Source of the DNA: Candidatus Woesearchaeota archaeon
GTDB taxonomy: Archaea; Nanobdellota; Nanobdellia; Woesearchaeales; JACPIF01
Assembly (NCBI GenBank): GCA_016188215.1
Contig: JACPIF010000001.1
Location: forward strand, 69,923 to 133,922
Length of the DNA: 64,000 nucleotides
Direction: 5' to 3'
A model generated the notes under the pieces. That model saw nothing but the letters and a program-made list of their open reading frames with translations. It had not been told where the DNA came from and made no database searches. Shown one piece after another: positions 42,229 to 52,094 of the stretch (positions within the stretch are counted from its first letter, which is position 1; each line of letters opens with the position of its first letter). The translations under genes were made by a program, and so were the position numbers.

Positions 42229-45200
42229 TTGAGCAAAGAGGGAAAGACTAACATCAGGATTATTCTTGCATCAGTGCTATTACTGTCAGTCATGGCTTTC
42301 TTGGTTTCCGGCTTTACTGTAACAGTTCTCAGGCAGGCGCAAAACAGCAGCGGGAGTTTCCTGAACGTAACTCTCCAGAATTCTTTCCAAAACTCAACAT
42401 CAGTAAGCTTTAACATCACAATCTTAAACACAACTGCTGAATTCAATATCACCATAGTAAATGTCACTGTCCATTACAACGGTACAAATGTAAGCGGCGG
42501 CTATGAAACCAATGTATTATGTTTTGCAAGAAACAGAACCGGCGGCGGCAATAATTCAGTCAATGTTACTATAGGCGACATGGGCGGGTCAACTAACGAT
42601 TCCTTTAATTGCACAGGAACAGTTCCTGCTGGAAACTGGACGATCTATGCAATGATATATAATATAACTTCTTCTGATGGTATTAAGCCACTACCACAGA
42701 ATTTTACTGCCCACAGCTTTGTTGTTGATACTAAGCCGCCTGCAGTAATGCCTATACAGCCTTTCAGCACCAATGATCCAACTACTGTAAATTTCACTTC
42801 ATTCCCAGTACTATTCTATGTCAATGTAAGCAGGAATGTAACTGCGACAGACCAGGCGAATGCAAATATCTCCGATGTATGGTATATATTATACTCAGCT
42901 ATAAATGGAGGCGGAACCGCAGAGACTTATAACGGCTCTCAATTGATGAACCTAAGCAACAAGGTTACTGATGAGGCAGTATTAAATTATACAATCCCAT
43001 CTAACGGCTCGCATGGAGGCCTTGTCTTAAAATTCCTAAGCCTTCAAAGGTCGCCAGGAGCACATTCTGTCCAGTTCTGCGCCAATGACAGTGCTGGCAA
43101 TATTAATTGTACAACGCCTGTCAATTACATCGTTAAAGGCGGAAATCTTACTGATTTGCAACAGGTTGTTGGAGGCGCTGCAAACACCACTACGGCATGG
43201 GGTTCTTTAACATTCTTCTACGAGAATTATACGGCACTTACTGGTTTCAACCCTTCAGATCCACCGCACTTCTTTGCACCAACCTTATATAATTACACAA
43301 TGAGGATCAATATCACAGCTAATGGTACAGCAGTAGCTCTTGATATTGTAGGTATGCAAATTAATGAAAGCTTAATGGCAGACATGAATAAAGTTAATAC
43401 TACAGCTGCTACACCTGCAAATTTAAGAAATGCAACAGGCGGCCAAGGCTTCTCCCAAGCAGTTGGCTGGCTGGAAGTTGGAAGCTTCCTCCCAAGCTTT
43501 GCATTCTATAAGTATGGAGCCATCACATATTGGAACAAAGCTCCAGAGCAGATGTTCAGATGCAACGGAAGCTTTGGCGATCCAAGCTGCTGGCGCATTA
43601 ATGCATGCCCAAGCGCGCCTTACATAACAGGGCATAATAATTCAAACTATTCCTTTATTGCAACTCAAACTGGTTATAATTCAACAGCCAATTTGACAGT
43701 AGGCTCATGCTACGTATTAGGCAGCCCAAATACAACCATCTATGTATCACAATTTTCAGGCGCAAGCGCATCAGATGATGCAACTGGACCGACTGTAACC
43801 TTAAATACACCTACTAACGCATCAAATATCTCAGATACCACTCCTTTTATCAACATAACCTTAAATGATACTGGAGTTGGCCTGCCAAACGGGAGTTTTG
43901 TTAACATAACAATTGCAAGCACAACCTATACTTATCCGGATAATGTTAGCTGTACTCCTGTTACTATAAATGCAACAGGTAAGATTTGCACGATAACTGC
44001 AACCCACCCATTGCCAAACAATGCCTCAACAAATTTTACAGTTATAGTAGATGATGCAGTGGGTAACAGGCGGAATATTTCAGTTATATTCAAAGTTGAT
44101 AGCCTAGCCCCTAGATATATAGTATTTAATATAACAAACCAGTCTTCAGGAAATACCAGTCTTAACTTGACTGGCTGTACTGGAGGTGATGGTTGTACTG
44201 GAGGAGTTACTGTCAAAGCACTTGGCTCAGACTTATCTGCGTCAATAAAGCAAGGGCAAAATGTCAGTGTCTGGGTACAGTGGAACGATACTATTCCAGG
44301 AGATGGCATTGACCTGCTTGGCATTAATAATATGGAAGGAAGAACAGCATACTTAGAAGTATTGAACCTTACTGATAATAATTGGTATGTGGTAAATTCA
44401 ACTCTTGTAGCTGGAAACTGGACTAATCTAACATGGTTAATACCTGCGGAGCACAGCTTTGCTGAGGGAGCAAATATTACTCTAAGAGTTAACCTTACTG
44501 ATTTCCCAGGAGGAAACCTTAATTCAACTAATACAAGTAATGTATCAAGTAACCTTTCTGAGGGCGGACTTTCTAGGACCAATAATATGAGATTCTTAGT
44601 AAATGATACTCAAGCTCCTAACATAACAATAAGAATCGGCGCCTCAGGAGCATTGCTTGTGAATGGGAGCACATATAACTTAAGCGGAACATCTGTCATA
44701 GTAAACTGGTCAACCAATGATCTTGGTGGTGTAAAGACTATTAATGTGAGCTTTGATAATGCAAATCAAAGCAGCGATTCAGAAACTGGCTGTGGAGTCT
44801 ATTATACAGTACCTGGCTCAATAAGCACTAATAGAGACAGGCAAGTACAGTATCCAGCAGCAGGATGTGCAGCATCTGTAGGTACTGCAATAGTTTCAGG
44901 ATCTCTGGCAAATGGCAGCCATACGGCTAACATAACTGTTGTTGATGCATGGAATAATGTTGCAAGCAAGCAAGTAACCTTCAACATTGATAACCAGCCG
45001 CCAGGAATACAGCTTAATCTTACGGATTTGGGGGTAGATAATGCCAATCTTAGCTCCATTGCCAATATAACCTCTTCCAGAGCCATACAGATTAATGTGT
45101 CAGAGGTCGGAACAGCAGGTTTCGGAAATGTAACCTATAATTCCACCTGCAATACTACAACCGTAGTACTTACTTCAAGCAGCGACAATAATAGCATATT

Positions 45201-47595
45201 CCAGGCATTCCAGCCTTTCAATACTGCAGGATGTAAAAGCGTTGCGGGCCAGCACAATGTAACTGTCAGAGTAACAGATACTGCAGGAAATACTAATACA
45301 ACCAGATATTTCTTTAATCTTGATGAGGTAGCTCCAACTGCTAATATTACAACTCCAAGCGCGAACCAACTCATAAGCGGAGCTGAGGCTGTGCAGATAA
45401 ATTGGACAGCAAGCGACGCTTTCGGTAATATAAGCAATATTGTTTACTACCTGGATAATACTTCCACTGCACGTTCGCTGAGGGATGGCTCAGAGGATCC
45501 TGATAGCAGGGATAATGGAGGCACTAACCTAAGTTTCAGGCTAGAAGCAGGAACCCATACGTTCAAGCTAAGCGTTAATGACAGCTCTGGAAATGTAGTT
45601 AACCAATCGGTTACATTCACTATACTTGGAGTTGTAAATATGTCTGTAGTCAGGGTCAATATCAATAACTCTGTTTCCTCTACAAGCATGGAGAATTTAG
45701 ATGTAGAAATACAAAGGCACAATGGAGCGGCATATGTCACTGCTACAGATAACCAGACAATTAACACCACACATCTCTTTAATGTTGTTGTAAGATTGAA
45801 CAATACTATAACCCTGATAGATGAGGTTACTACAATTAATGTAACTATAGCAGACATAAATGGCAGCAAGGCAAACTGGAATAATTCAGCAATGCCTGCA
45901 TTCGTAAATGATTCAACTGTATGGAATCTTACATCAAGCGTTTATACGCTAGAGCCGAAAGTTCTGGTATTCGCAAATGGAAGCATGGATAGATTTGTAT
46001 CTAATGACGACGATTACTTTGGCATTGTCAGGCTGCCTGGCAATAAGACAGAGAATTACCACAAGATATACTGGTTTGCTGATGAGAACGTATACAATAC
46101 AACTACAGCCTTCACTGAACTGAGTGCCTGCTCAGCAGGAAGCACGTTCACGGCAAAGACATCGACCCCATGCTACACTGAAAATGTAACCTTCACTTTG
46201 GTGTATGTGCCGCACTTCAGCATTGTCCTGGCTGCAAATGATACAACTGCCCCACGCATAAATCCGAACTTTAATACATCCACTAAGGGAAGTATTAGCA
46301 ACAGCTCGTTTGTGGTGGCATTCACAACAAGCCTGGATGCAGTAAGCTGCCATTACACTGTAAACTCGTCTACTTTGGTAAATCAAAGCATGACCATATC
46401 AGGAACTTCTGGCAACAAGACATGCACCGGAGGATTAACGAATATAAGCAATGGGACATCAATCAACACAACAATCAACTTTACTGTTTCAGATGGCAAT
46501 AATAGCAGGCAGGAGCTATTTACAATTAATGTTAGCGATATGCTTTACCCAGGCTTTAATGCATCGCATGTTAAGAATACCAGCATTGGGAATGATAGTG
46601 CAGTCATTACATGGAACACCACTGAATTTACAAATTCAACAGTAACTGTACAAGCTGTTACATCAAGCAGCCCGACAAATTTCACTAGTGTGCAATTAGT
46701 GATGAACCATTCAATCACATTAACAGGCTTATCAGCAAGTACCAAATACAACTTTACTATAAGGCACTGTGACTTTTCAGGAAATTGTAATACAAGCGCC
46801 GGTAACTCAAGTGGTGAATCATTTAACTTCACTACAAGCGCCTCTGCAGCTTCAGCAGCGAGCAGCACAACATCAAGCAGCAGCGGAGGCGGTGGAGGAG
46901 GCGCAGCAACGCCAGCCACAACTAATGTTGAGGCTTCCAAGGCACAGGTATTTTCAGCAGTGGCTGCTGGCGCATCTGCAACTGTCAATGTTAATAATGC
47001 TAAGATAGCTGTGACACAGGTGGCAGTTACAGTAGCAAAAGATGTTGCAAATGTGGAGGTCAAGGTCTCAAGCCTCAAGGATAAGCCGACATCCTCAGCT
47101 CCAGCTGAGAAGGTCTACCAATATCTTGATATTGCTCCAACTAATTTAGGAGCTAGTGATGTAAGCAAGGTTAACATAGCCTTTAAGGTAACAAAGGCAT
47201 GGCTGGCAAGCAGTGGTGTCAGCGCTTCAGATGTTGCATTAGCACGATACTCAGCAGGAAGCTGGAATACCTTGGCTACGACAAAGGTCAGCGAGGACGA
47301 CACTTCAGTCAGCTATAGCGCAGAAAGCCCAGGATTCAGCTATTATGCTGTTATATCCAAAGCAGCTGAGACTCCAGAACCTGAAGTAAAGCCAGAGGAG
47401 AAGCCTGTGCAGCCTGTAGAGAAACCCAGGGAGGGTGTTGTAGAGAAAGTCAAGGAAGGAATTGGGGAGGTTGCTGGACAGGTAGCTGAGAAGGCCCAGG
47501 GACTGAGCAAGACAGCCTGGACATGGATCATTGTCCTTGCGCTGGCAGCAGCTGGCCTGGTAGCATACTTTGTATATGCCAGAAAGCAGCAGTAA
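42229..47595 (+). CDS. Giant secreted surface glycoprotein with PGF-pre-PGF-like C-terminal domain
   Basis: About 1788 residues. Signal or anchor segment RIILASVLLLSVMAFLVSG, then a very long Asn/Thr/Ser-rich ectodomain with dozens of N-x-S/T sequons, many in repeated Ig-like units (motifs such as DTTAPRINP, NVTVRVTDTAGN). Near the end a Ser/Gly linker leads to a domain reading DVANVEVKVSSLKD, VYQYLDIAPTNL and SPGFSYYAVIS, like the PGF-pre-PGF domain of archaeal S-layer-type proteins; a Pro/Glu linker and one membrane span (WTWIIVLALAAAGLVAYFVY) follow. Start: a TTG at 42229 after AAAGGTG is preferred; a GTG at 42220 is possible. Likely the main S-layer or adhesin protein. Confidence 0.8.
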   Translation: MSKEGKTNIRIILASVLLLSVMAFLVSGFTVTVLRQAQNSSGSFLNVTLQNSFQNSTSVSFNITILNTTAEFNITIVNVTVHYNGTNVSGGYETNVLCFARNRTGGGNNSVNVTIGDMGGSTNDSFNCTGTVPAGNWTIYAMIYNITSSDGIKPLPQNFTAHSFVVDTKPPAVMPIQPFSTNDPTTVNFTSFPVLFYVNVSRNVTATDQANANISDVWYILYSAINGGGTAETYNGSQLMNLSNKVTDEAVLNYTIPSNGSHGGLVLKFLSLQRSPGAHSVQFCANDSAGNINCTTPVNYIVKGGNLTDLQQVVGGAANTTTAWGSLTFFYENYTALTGFNPSDPPHFFAPTLYNYTMRINITANGTAVALDIVGMQINESLMADMNKVNTTAATPANLRNATGGQGFSQAVGWLEVGSFLPSFAFYKYGAITYWNKAPEQMFRCNGSFGDPSCWRINACPSAPYITGHNNSNYSFIATQTGYNSTANLTVGSCYVLGSPNTTIYVSQFSGASASDDATGPTVTLNTPTNASNISDTTPFINITLNDTGVGLPNGSFVNITIASTTYTYPDNVSCTPVTINATGKICTITATHPLPNNASTNFTVIVDDAVGNRRNISVIFKVDSLAPRYIVFNITNQSSGNTSLNLTGCTGGDGCTGGVTVKALGSDLSASIKQGQNVSVWVQWNDTIPGDGIDLLGINNMEGRTAYLEVLNLTDNNWYVVNSTLVAGNWTNLTWLIPAEHSFAEGANITLRVNLTDFPGGNLNSTNTSNVSSNLSEGGLSRTNNMRFLVNDTQAPNITIRIGASGALLVNGSTYNLSGTSVIVNWSTNDLGGVKTINVSFDNANQSSDSETGCGVYYTVPGSISTNRDRQVQYPAAGCAASVGTAIVSGSLANGSHTANITVVDAWNNVASKQVTFNIDNQPPGIQLNLTDLGVDNANLSSIANITSSRAIQINVSEVGTAGFGNVTYNSTCNTTTVVLTSSSDNNSIFQAFQPFNTAGCKSVAGQHNVTVRVTDTAGNTNTTRYFFNLDEVAPTANITTPSANQLISGAEAVQINWTASDAFGNISNIVYYLDNTSTARSLRDGSEDPDSRDNGGTNLSFRLEAGTHTFKLSVNDSSGNVVNQSVTFTILGVVNMSVVRVNINNSVSSTSMENLDVEIQRHNGAAYVTATDNQTINTTHLFNVVVRLNNTITLIDEVTTINVTIADINGSKANWNNSAMPAFVNDSTVWNLTSSVYTLEPKVLVFANGSMDRFVSNDDDYFGIVRLPGNKTENYHKIYWFADENVYNTTTAFTELSACSAGSTFTAKTSTPCYTENVTFTLVYVPHFSIVLAANDTTAPRINPNFNTSTKGSISNSSFVVAFTTSLDAVSCHYTVNSSTLVNQSMTISGTSGNKTCTGGLTNISNGTSINTTINFTVSDGNNSRQELFTINVSDMLYPGFNASHVKNTSIGNDSAVITWNTTEFTNSTVTVQAVTSSSPTNFTSVQLVMNHSITLTGLSASTKYNFTIRHCDFSGNCNTSAGNSSGESFNFTTSASAASAASSTTSSSSGGGGGGAATPATTNVEASKAQVFSAVAAGASATVNVNNAKIAVTQVAVTVAKDVANVEVKVSSLKDKPTSSAPAEKVYQYLDIAPTNLGASDVSKVNIAFKVTKAWLASSGVSASDVALARYSAGSWNTLATTKVSEDDTSVSYSAESPGFSYYAVISKAAETPEPEVKPEEKPVQPVEKPREGVVEKVKEGIGEVAGQVAEKAQGLSKTAWTWIIVLALAAAGLVAYFVYARKQQ

Positions 47596-47712
47596 AATTT
47601 CTTTTTTAATCTTTATCCTAATGTTGCTGAGTTATTTTTGCCACCTGGAACTATGATTTCCGTGATTCAGTTGCCTAACCTTCATTTTAGACAGAGCCGC
47701 ACTATGAGAAAC

Positions 47713-47721
47713 CTTTATATA
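47713..47721 (+). promoter_or_regulatory. TATA box for the pilin gene
   Basis: CTTTATATA. It leaves about 45-50 bases of leader, containing GAGGTG at 47775-47780, so this message is SD-led rather than leaderless. Confidence 0.55.
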
Positions 47722-47788
47722 GTAGTTAATGCGTAAATTTGATTAGTATACTTTTTCAAACAATTAAAAAAAGTTGAGGTGAATGTGC

Positions 47789-48241
47789 ATGTATAAGAAG
47801 GCTCAAGCAGCTATGGAATTCTTGATGACGTATGGCTGGGCAATCTTAGTTGTGCTGGTTGCCATCGGCGCGTTGGCTTATTTTGGTGTGTTGAATCCAA
47901 GCAAGTTCCTGCCTTCCAGTTGTGTCGTAACTCCTGGAATCTCATGCGATGATCATAGGGTAGTGGCAGATGGAAGCGCTACCATTGTACTGAGAAATGG
48001 CGTCGGACAGGATTTAAGCAGCGTTGTAATCAAGGTAGGAGGCTGTGGTGGAGATGCAACTGGACCTACAACCATTGCAGACGGGTCACAGGGAACGTAC
48101 ACCTATGCTCTTGCTGCATGCACTGTTGGCGCTGGCGGCAGCAAGTTTAAAGCAGATTTAAACGTAAGCTATGCTGCAGGCGGCAGTTCAGTTACCCATA
48201 AGAAAGTCGGCCAGCTGGTAACAAATGTAGAATCCTCATAA
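47789..48241 (+). CDS. Type IV pilin, probable major subunit
   Basis: 150 residues. Class III signal peptide KKAQAAMEFLMTYGWAILVV: a short basic leader cut before the Gln, Glu at mature position +5, then the hydrophobic assembly helix. The mature protein is short, with four cysteines and Gly/Ser/Thr-rich beta. The start is the ATG at 47789, since GAGGTG lies 8 bases upstream; the frame also opens at 47783. The largest predicted output of the locus, with its own strong promoter and terminator, suggests the major subunit (inference). Confidence 0.85.
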   Translation: MYKKAQAAMEFLMTYGWAILVVLVAIGALAYFGVLNPSKFLPSSCVVTPGISCDDHRVVADGSATIVLRNGVGQDLSSVVIKVGGCGGDATGPTTIADGSQGTYTYALAACTVGAGGSKFKADLNVSYAAGGSSVTHKKVGQLVTNVESS

Positions 48242-48249
48242 AGCTAAGG

Positions 48250-48300
48250 ATTCCTTATTTCTTTTCCTTTTATTTTCCCTTATTTCTTTTCCTTTATAAA
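48250..48300 (+). terminator. T-rich terminator after the pilin gene
   Basis: About 50 bases made of TTTCTTTTCC-like runs directly after the pilin stop; archaeal polymerases terminate on such U-runs. It would keep the pilin message short and abundant. Confidence 0.6.
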
Positions 48301-48340
48301 AATAGAAAAGTATATTAATAAAGTTAAGCAGGTCTGGTGT

Positions 48341-49924
48341 ATGGGAAAAAGAGGTCAAGTTAGCTTTGAGTATATTGTTATTGCGGGTATTCTGCTCGTT
48401 ATAACACTCCCATTCTTTTATTATGCCTTTAGCGAGTCAAATACTGCCATTAAGCTGAATCAGGCTGATGATGCAGTAAAGAGCATTGCACGGGCAGCTG
48501 ATACGGTTTATTCACTAGGTCCGGGAAGCAAGCTGTTTGTTGTTGTCAGCATTCCTGATGGGGTGCAGAACACTTCTATTACCTCTAAGACCGTACAGCT
48601 GCAATTGAGCATTTACGGAGGCGTTTCAGACATTTATGCGAATACAAAGGCAAACCTAACAGGGAGCATACCAACTGCCAGGGGAACCTACAAGCTTTCG
48701 CTGGAGATGCTTAATAGCGGTCTGGTGGCAATTGGGGCATTTAATGATACAACAGTCCCGTCTGTTATCTGGACCTCGCCTTCCGGCACACAGGTAAGCA
48801 ATGATACTACTCTGCAAGCTAATACGAATAAAGCAGGCTATTGTAAATTTGCCAGTTCTGACATGGCTTTCAGCAGTATGACTAATATCATGAGCGGGTA
48901 TAGCCTGAGCCATAGCTATTATCTGGGGCAGCTTGCAGAAGGAGACTATATATACTATGTCAGATGCAATGACACATCTGGCAATGTCATGGACAGCTCA
49001 GCGATAATAGATTTCTCAATTAATGTAACCAGCGATACCATTGCACCTAATGTAAGTAATACAAAGATTGAGAACAGCTCTGTAAAGCTGAACGATTACG
49101 TATGCGTCAATGCAACCATAACAGATAACGGGGCTATATCTGCTGCGAAGGTCATGTTTACCACGCCGCTTGAAGATCCTTTCCAAAAGGTCCAGAATTA
49201 TACTATGTCAGACACTGGAAATTGTTCAGGGGCATCAGGCGATAATATATATGGAGTAAAGGTAAAAATGCAAGTAGTTGGCTTATGGTACCTTAATATT
49301 ACGTACGGCATTGATGACGACGGCAATGTCGGCCAGGAGATTGTTTCTGCAACCAGCAACATCACTATCAGAGTTAATGAAAGCTCTACTATAAACGGAA
49401 CAAATACTTCAATAACTTACAATGCTTTAAATTATAGCGCAGTTGATATTGGATTGTATTTCAGCTCCAGCCCCAATGCCACCAAAAACCAAAGCTCGGT
49501 AAGCACAACTGATGTTACAGAAGACCTGATAGATGACAGCAGGACAACTCCATCCTCAAGCTATAAGTTTAAAGTCAACCAAGTCAACTATGAAGGGTTT
49601 ATACTCCAGATTAACAAATCCCCTTCACCTTATAGCAAAGTAGTGGTAAGGATCAAGTTTGACAGCGCAGATATTCTGCCTTATAACTTAACTGCATGGG
49701 GCTATCTTCCAGATGGGGACAGGCTTCAGATGAATTTTAGCCAGAACTTCTCTGTTACGCATGTAAGAAACATCAACTTAAGGGACAGGGGGGATAATGA
49801 GTTTGATGTAACAAACCTGATGAAAAATGCAGGATATAACAAAATTAAAATCAGGTTGGCTCCAACGGTACAGATGGACGGGAAAAGGGCCGATATAACA
49901 GAAGCTGATATAGGAATAAGCTAA
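48341..49924 (+). CDS. Large pilin-like protein with Ig-like ectodomain
   Basis: 527 residues. MGKRGQVSFEYIVIAGILLVI is a class III pilin signal and assembly helix (GQVSFEY). The long extracellular part has Ig-like repeats (DTTVPSVIWTSPSGTQ, DTIAPNVSNTKIEN), sequons and a C-terminal beta region. It may be a tip or adhesive minor pilin (inference). It follows the T-rich terminator with its own AT-rich promoter and begins a tight run of five genes. Confidence 0.78.
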   Translation: MGKRGQVSFEYIVIAGILLVITLPFFYYAFSESNTAIKLNQADDAVKSIARAADTVYSLGPGSKLFVVVSIPDGVQNTSITSKTVQLQLSIYGGVSDIYANTKANLTGSIPTARGTYKLSLEMLNSGLVAIGAFNDTTVPSVIWTSPSGTQVSNDTTLQANTNKAGYCKFASSDMAFSSMTNIMSGYSLSHSYYLGQLAEGDYIYYVRCNDTSGNVMDSSAIIDFSINVTSDTIAPNVSNTKIENSSVKLNDYVCVNATITDNGAISAAKVMFTTPLEDPFQKVQNYTMSDTGNCSGASGDNIYGVKVKMQVVGLWYLNITYGIDDDGNVGQEIVSATSNITIRVNESSTINGTNTSITYNALNYSAVDIGLYFSSSPNATKNQSSVSTTDVTEDLIDDSRTTPSSSYKFKVNQVNYEGFILQINKSPSPYSKVVVRIKFDSADILPYNLTAWGYLPDGDRLQMNFSQNFSVTHVRNINLRDRGDNEFDVTNLMKNAGYNKIKIRLAPTVQMDGKRADITEADIGIS

Positions 49925-49936
49925 AGAATAACTACT

Positions 49937-50338
49937 ATGTCTAAGTCTAAAGCCCAGGTAAGCATAGAATTCATGTTTGCAATTGGAGTTATACTGTTTA
50001 TCTTTGTCTTATTGTCTATAGTTACCTTAGAAAGAAAAGGCGAGATAGCCTTTGCAAGCAATCTTCATGAAGCGCAGGCCGATTGCAGCATGCTTGCCAA
50101 TCTGATTGATGCGGTATACACAAGCCGCGATGCCAATGTTTCAGTGAAGCTCAGGAATAATGCAACTGTGATAGCAGGAAACAGGTTTATAGAGGTTGAA
50201 AAAAACAGCCAAACCATTGCTTTCTGCACTTTTACATCCACTGCAGTTTCAAATGGCTCAGACAGTACCTTTAAGCTAGTCAGGGGAAATGTATCAATAA
50301 GAAATGAAAACAACTCAATTACCTTGCAGAATGCATAG
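49937..50338 (+). CDS. Minor pilin-like protein
   Basis: 133 residues with a class III signal (KSKAQVSIEFMFAIGVILFIF), then a helix and a small beta domain with conserved-looking CSMLANLIDAVYTSRDAN. 12 bases after the preceding gene; the end overlaps the next start. Confidence 0.75.
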   Translation: MSKSKAQVSIEFMFAIGVILFIFVLLSIVTLERKGEIAFASNLHEAQADCSMLANLIDAVYTSRDANVSVKLRNNATVIAGNRFIEVEKNSQTIAFCTFTSTAVSNGSDSTFKLVRGNVSIRNENNSITLQNA

Positions 50339-50816
50339 GCATAGAAAGGCCCAAATTGCAATCACTGACCTTTTTATAGCTATCTTTATCTTTACGGGGC
50401 TCATCATTGCCATATTTGCAGCGTGGAACACTTATCTAAATAGGCTGGAGGAGCGAATAACCTACAGCGCCATGCTGGCACAGGCTGTCAGGATAAGCGA
50501 TGTACTGGTTAAAAGCCAAGGAAGGCCGGTAAACTGGGAGGCAAATAATGCAAGCGCGGAGATCATTGGCCTGGCTTCAAGCGATAGGAACATCTCTGTG
50601 GAGAAGGTCACTGCCTTCACTACCATGGATTACAATACTACTAAAGAGCTCCTTAATATCAAAGGCTATAATTATAAACTGCTCCTGATGAATATCAATA
50701 ACTCTGCCCTTATTGATTATGGCAACAATGCGACAGGCAACCTGACAGTAGCAATACGCAGGATTGTGTGGTATGGAAATGGAAGCGCATATATGGATTT
50801 AATAATATGGAAATAA
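50331..50816 (+). CDS. Minor pilin-like protein
   Basis: 161 residues from the ATG at 50331 (MHRHRKAQIAITDLFIAIFIF): a basic leader, Gln-Ile-Ala-Ile and a hydrophobic helix of the pilin kind, with Asp where pilins commonly have Glu. A short extracellular domain carries sequons. The start overlaps the gene before; the frame opening at 50304 is upstream of the true leader. Confidence 0.7.
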   Translation: MHRHRKAQIAITDLFIAIFIFTGLIIAIFAAWNTYLNRLEERITYSAMLAQAVRISDVLVKSQGRPVNWEANNASAEIIGLASSDRNISVEKVTAFTTMDYNTTKELLNIKGYNYKLLLMNINNSALIDYGNNATGNLTVAIRRIVWYGNGSAYMDLIIWK

Positions 50817-50831
50817 GATGAGGATATACTG

Positions 50832-51260
50832 ATGCTGAAATCAGGGAGATCAGGAAAATCAAAAAAAGGCTTTATTTTCTCGCTTGAGATGGCCATAGCA
50901 GTCTTCATAGTCAGCAGTATCCTGCTTTTCGCAAGCTTCTATGCAACCAAGCAGACTGAAGACCCATACCTGCGCCTCCAGGCATTCCGCACAGCTGAAG
51001 ATATAGTGGCAGTACTGGATTATAATAACATACTTACTACTTTTAATGCACAATCAATCCAGGACCAGCTCACCCAGCTGCTGCCTCCTAATTATGATAT
51101 GAAATTAACAATAAATGGGACGTTTTCAGAGAATGGGGGTTACCTGGAGACAAACCAGAGTTTGCCGACAGGTACGTTTATTGCAAGCGGCAGCAGGATC
51201 ATTGTCAGCAGCGATGGCAACCAGTTTGGTGTAGTTACTTATTATGTATGGCTAAAATGA
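50832..51260 (+). CDS. Pilin-like protein with Gly-Phe leader
   Basis: 142 residues. SKKGFIFSLEMAIAVFIVSSI fits a prepilin cleaved after Gly with Glu five residues on, more like the bacterial type. A small ectodomain follows. 15 bases after the gene before. Unrecognised subfamily. Confidence 0.65.
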   Translation: MLKSGRSGKSKKGFIFSLEMAIAVFIVSSILLFASFYATKQTEDPYLRLQAFRTAEDIVAVLDYNNILTTFNAQSIQDQLTQLLPPNYDMKLTINGTFSENGGYLETNQSLPTGTFIASGSRIIVSSDGNQFGVVTYYVWLK

Positions 51261-51270
51261 GTATGCTAAA

Positions 51271-52092
51271 ATGAGGTTTCACCTAAGAAGAAAAGGGATA
51301 TTTCTTGCATTAGGGTTAACGCTATTGGCACTTACGGTGCTGTCCCTTGGCGTGCTCTTGCTTAATTACAGTTCCCGGGACGAGGAAAGCATTACCATAC
51401 TTAATACACTTGACAGGATGCATGAGCTGAAAAGCTCAATTGACAGGGGATTCTTCAAGATTTTTATTGCCAAGAGCGGAATTGAGGTAAATATCAGCAA
51501 CCAGACTATAGAATTTAAGGAGAACATGCCAAATGCCAACAATGGCAGCCTGGGCAATGCACTGGCAAGCTTTGAAAACTTTATTGAAAATAATTACCCA
51601 CAGGCAAGCCTTGACTTGAGCACCATCATCAATGAAGTCCCTCTAATTATAATGCCATACAACGTAACCTATACTCATAAAAGCTTTGGAGGCAAAGAGT
51701 TACAGATAGAGGGAAAAGGAATCAGCGGATATACAATCTCAATAACAATACAGGAGAATGTGACAGGCTGCGAAATAGAAGATTTTGATGCGGGGTCAAC
51801 CAATCTTACTATCAATGCGTACGGAACCTTTGATACCAGCTGCACAGTTTCGCAGCAGGTTGATCCAAGCAGGGATACAGAAATAGAGATTGACGGAATC
51901 TCAGATGAGAATATATCTGTTGAGCTGAACAACTACCGCATGAGGATACGGGCAGAAGGTGAGACTAAGGTAAGCAGTGTACTGAAATTTAACGGGACAG
52001 AGCCGCTGCATATTGAATTCCCGGATTCAACCCTCAGCATCAGCTATCCTGATTTTAATGTCAATATGAAAACAGGGGTTAGGGTTATCTAG
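51271..52092 (+). CDS. Membrane-anchored protein of the pilin locus
   Basis: 273 residues with an N-terminal basic segment and a single membrane helix (KGIFLALGLTLLALTVLSLGVL); the long ectodomain is beta-rich with sequons and the motif FDAGSTNLTINAYGTFDTSC. It lacks the Gln/Glu pilin signature, so it may be an anchor or assembly accessory. 10 bases after the gene before; TatD follows 2 bases after its stop. Confidence 0.65.
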   Translation: MRFHLRRKGIFLALGLTLLALTVLSLGVLLLNYSSRDEESITILNTLDRMHELKSSIDRGFFKIFIAKSGIEVNISNQTIEFKENMPNANNGSLGNALASFENFIENNYPQASLDLSTIINEVPLIIMPYNVTYTHKSFGGKELQIEGKGISGYTISITIQENVTGCEIEDFDAGSTNLTINAYGTFDTSCTVSQQVDPSRDTEIEIDGISDENISVELNNYRMRIRAEGETKVSSVLKFNGTEPLHIEFPDSTLSISYPDFNVNMKTGVRVI

Positions 52093-52094
52093 AT

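Noticed and set aside
46545-47078. 177-codon reverse-strand frame in the giant glycoprotein gene
   Set aside because: Mirror of Asn/Thr-rich repeats; no promoter or RBS on that strand.
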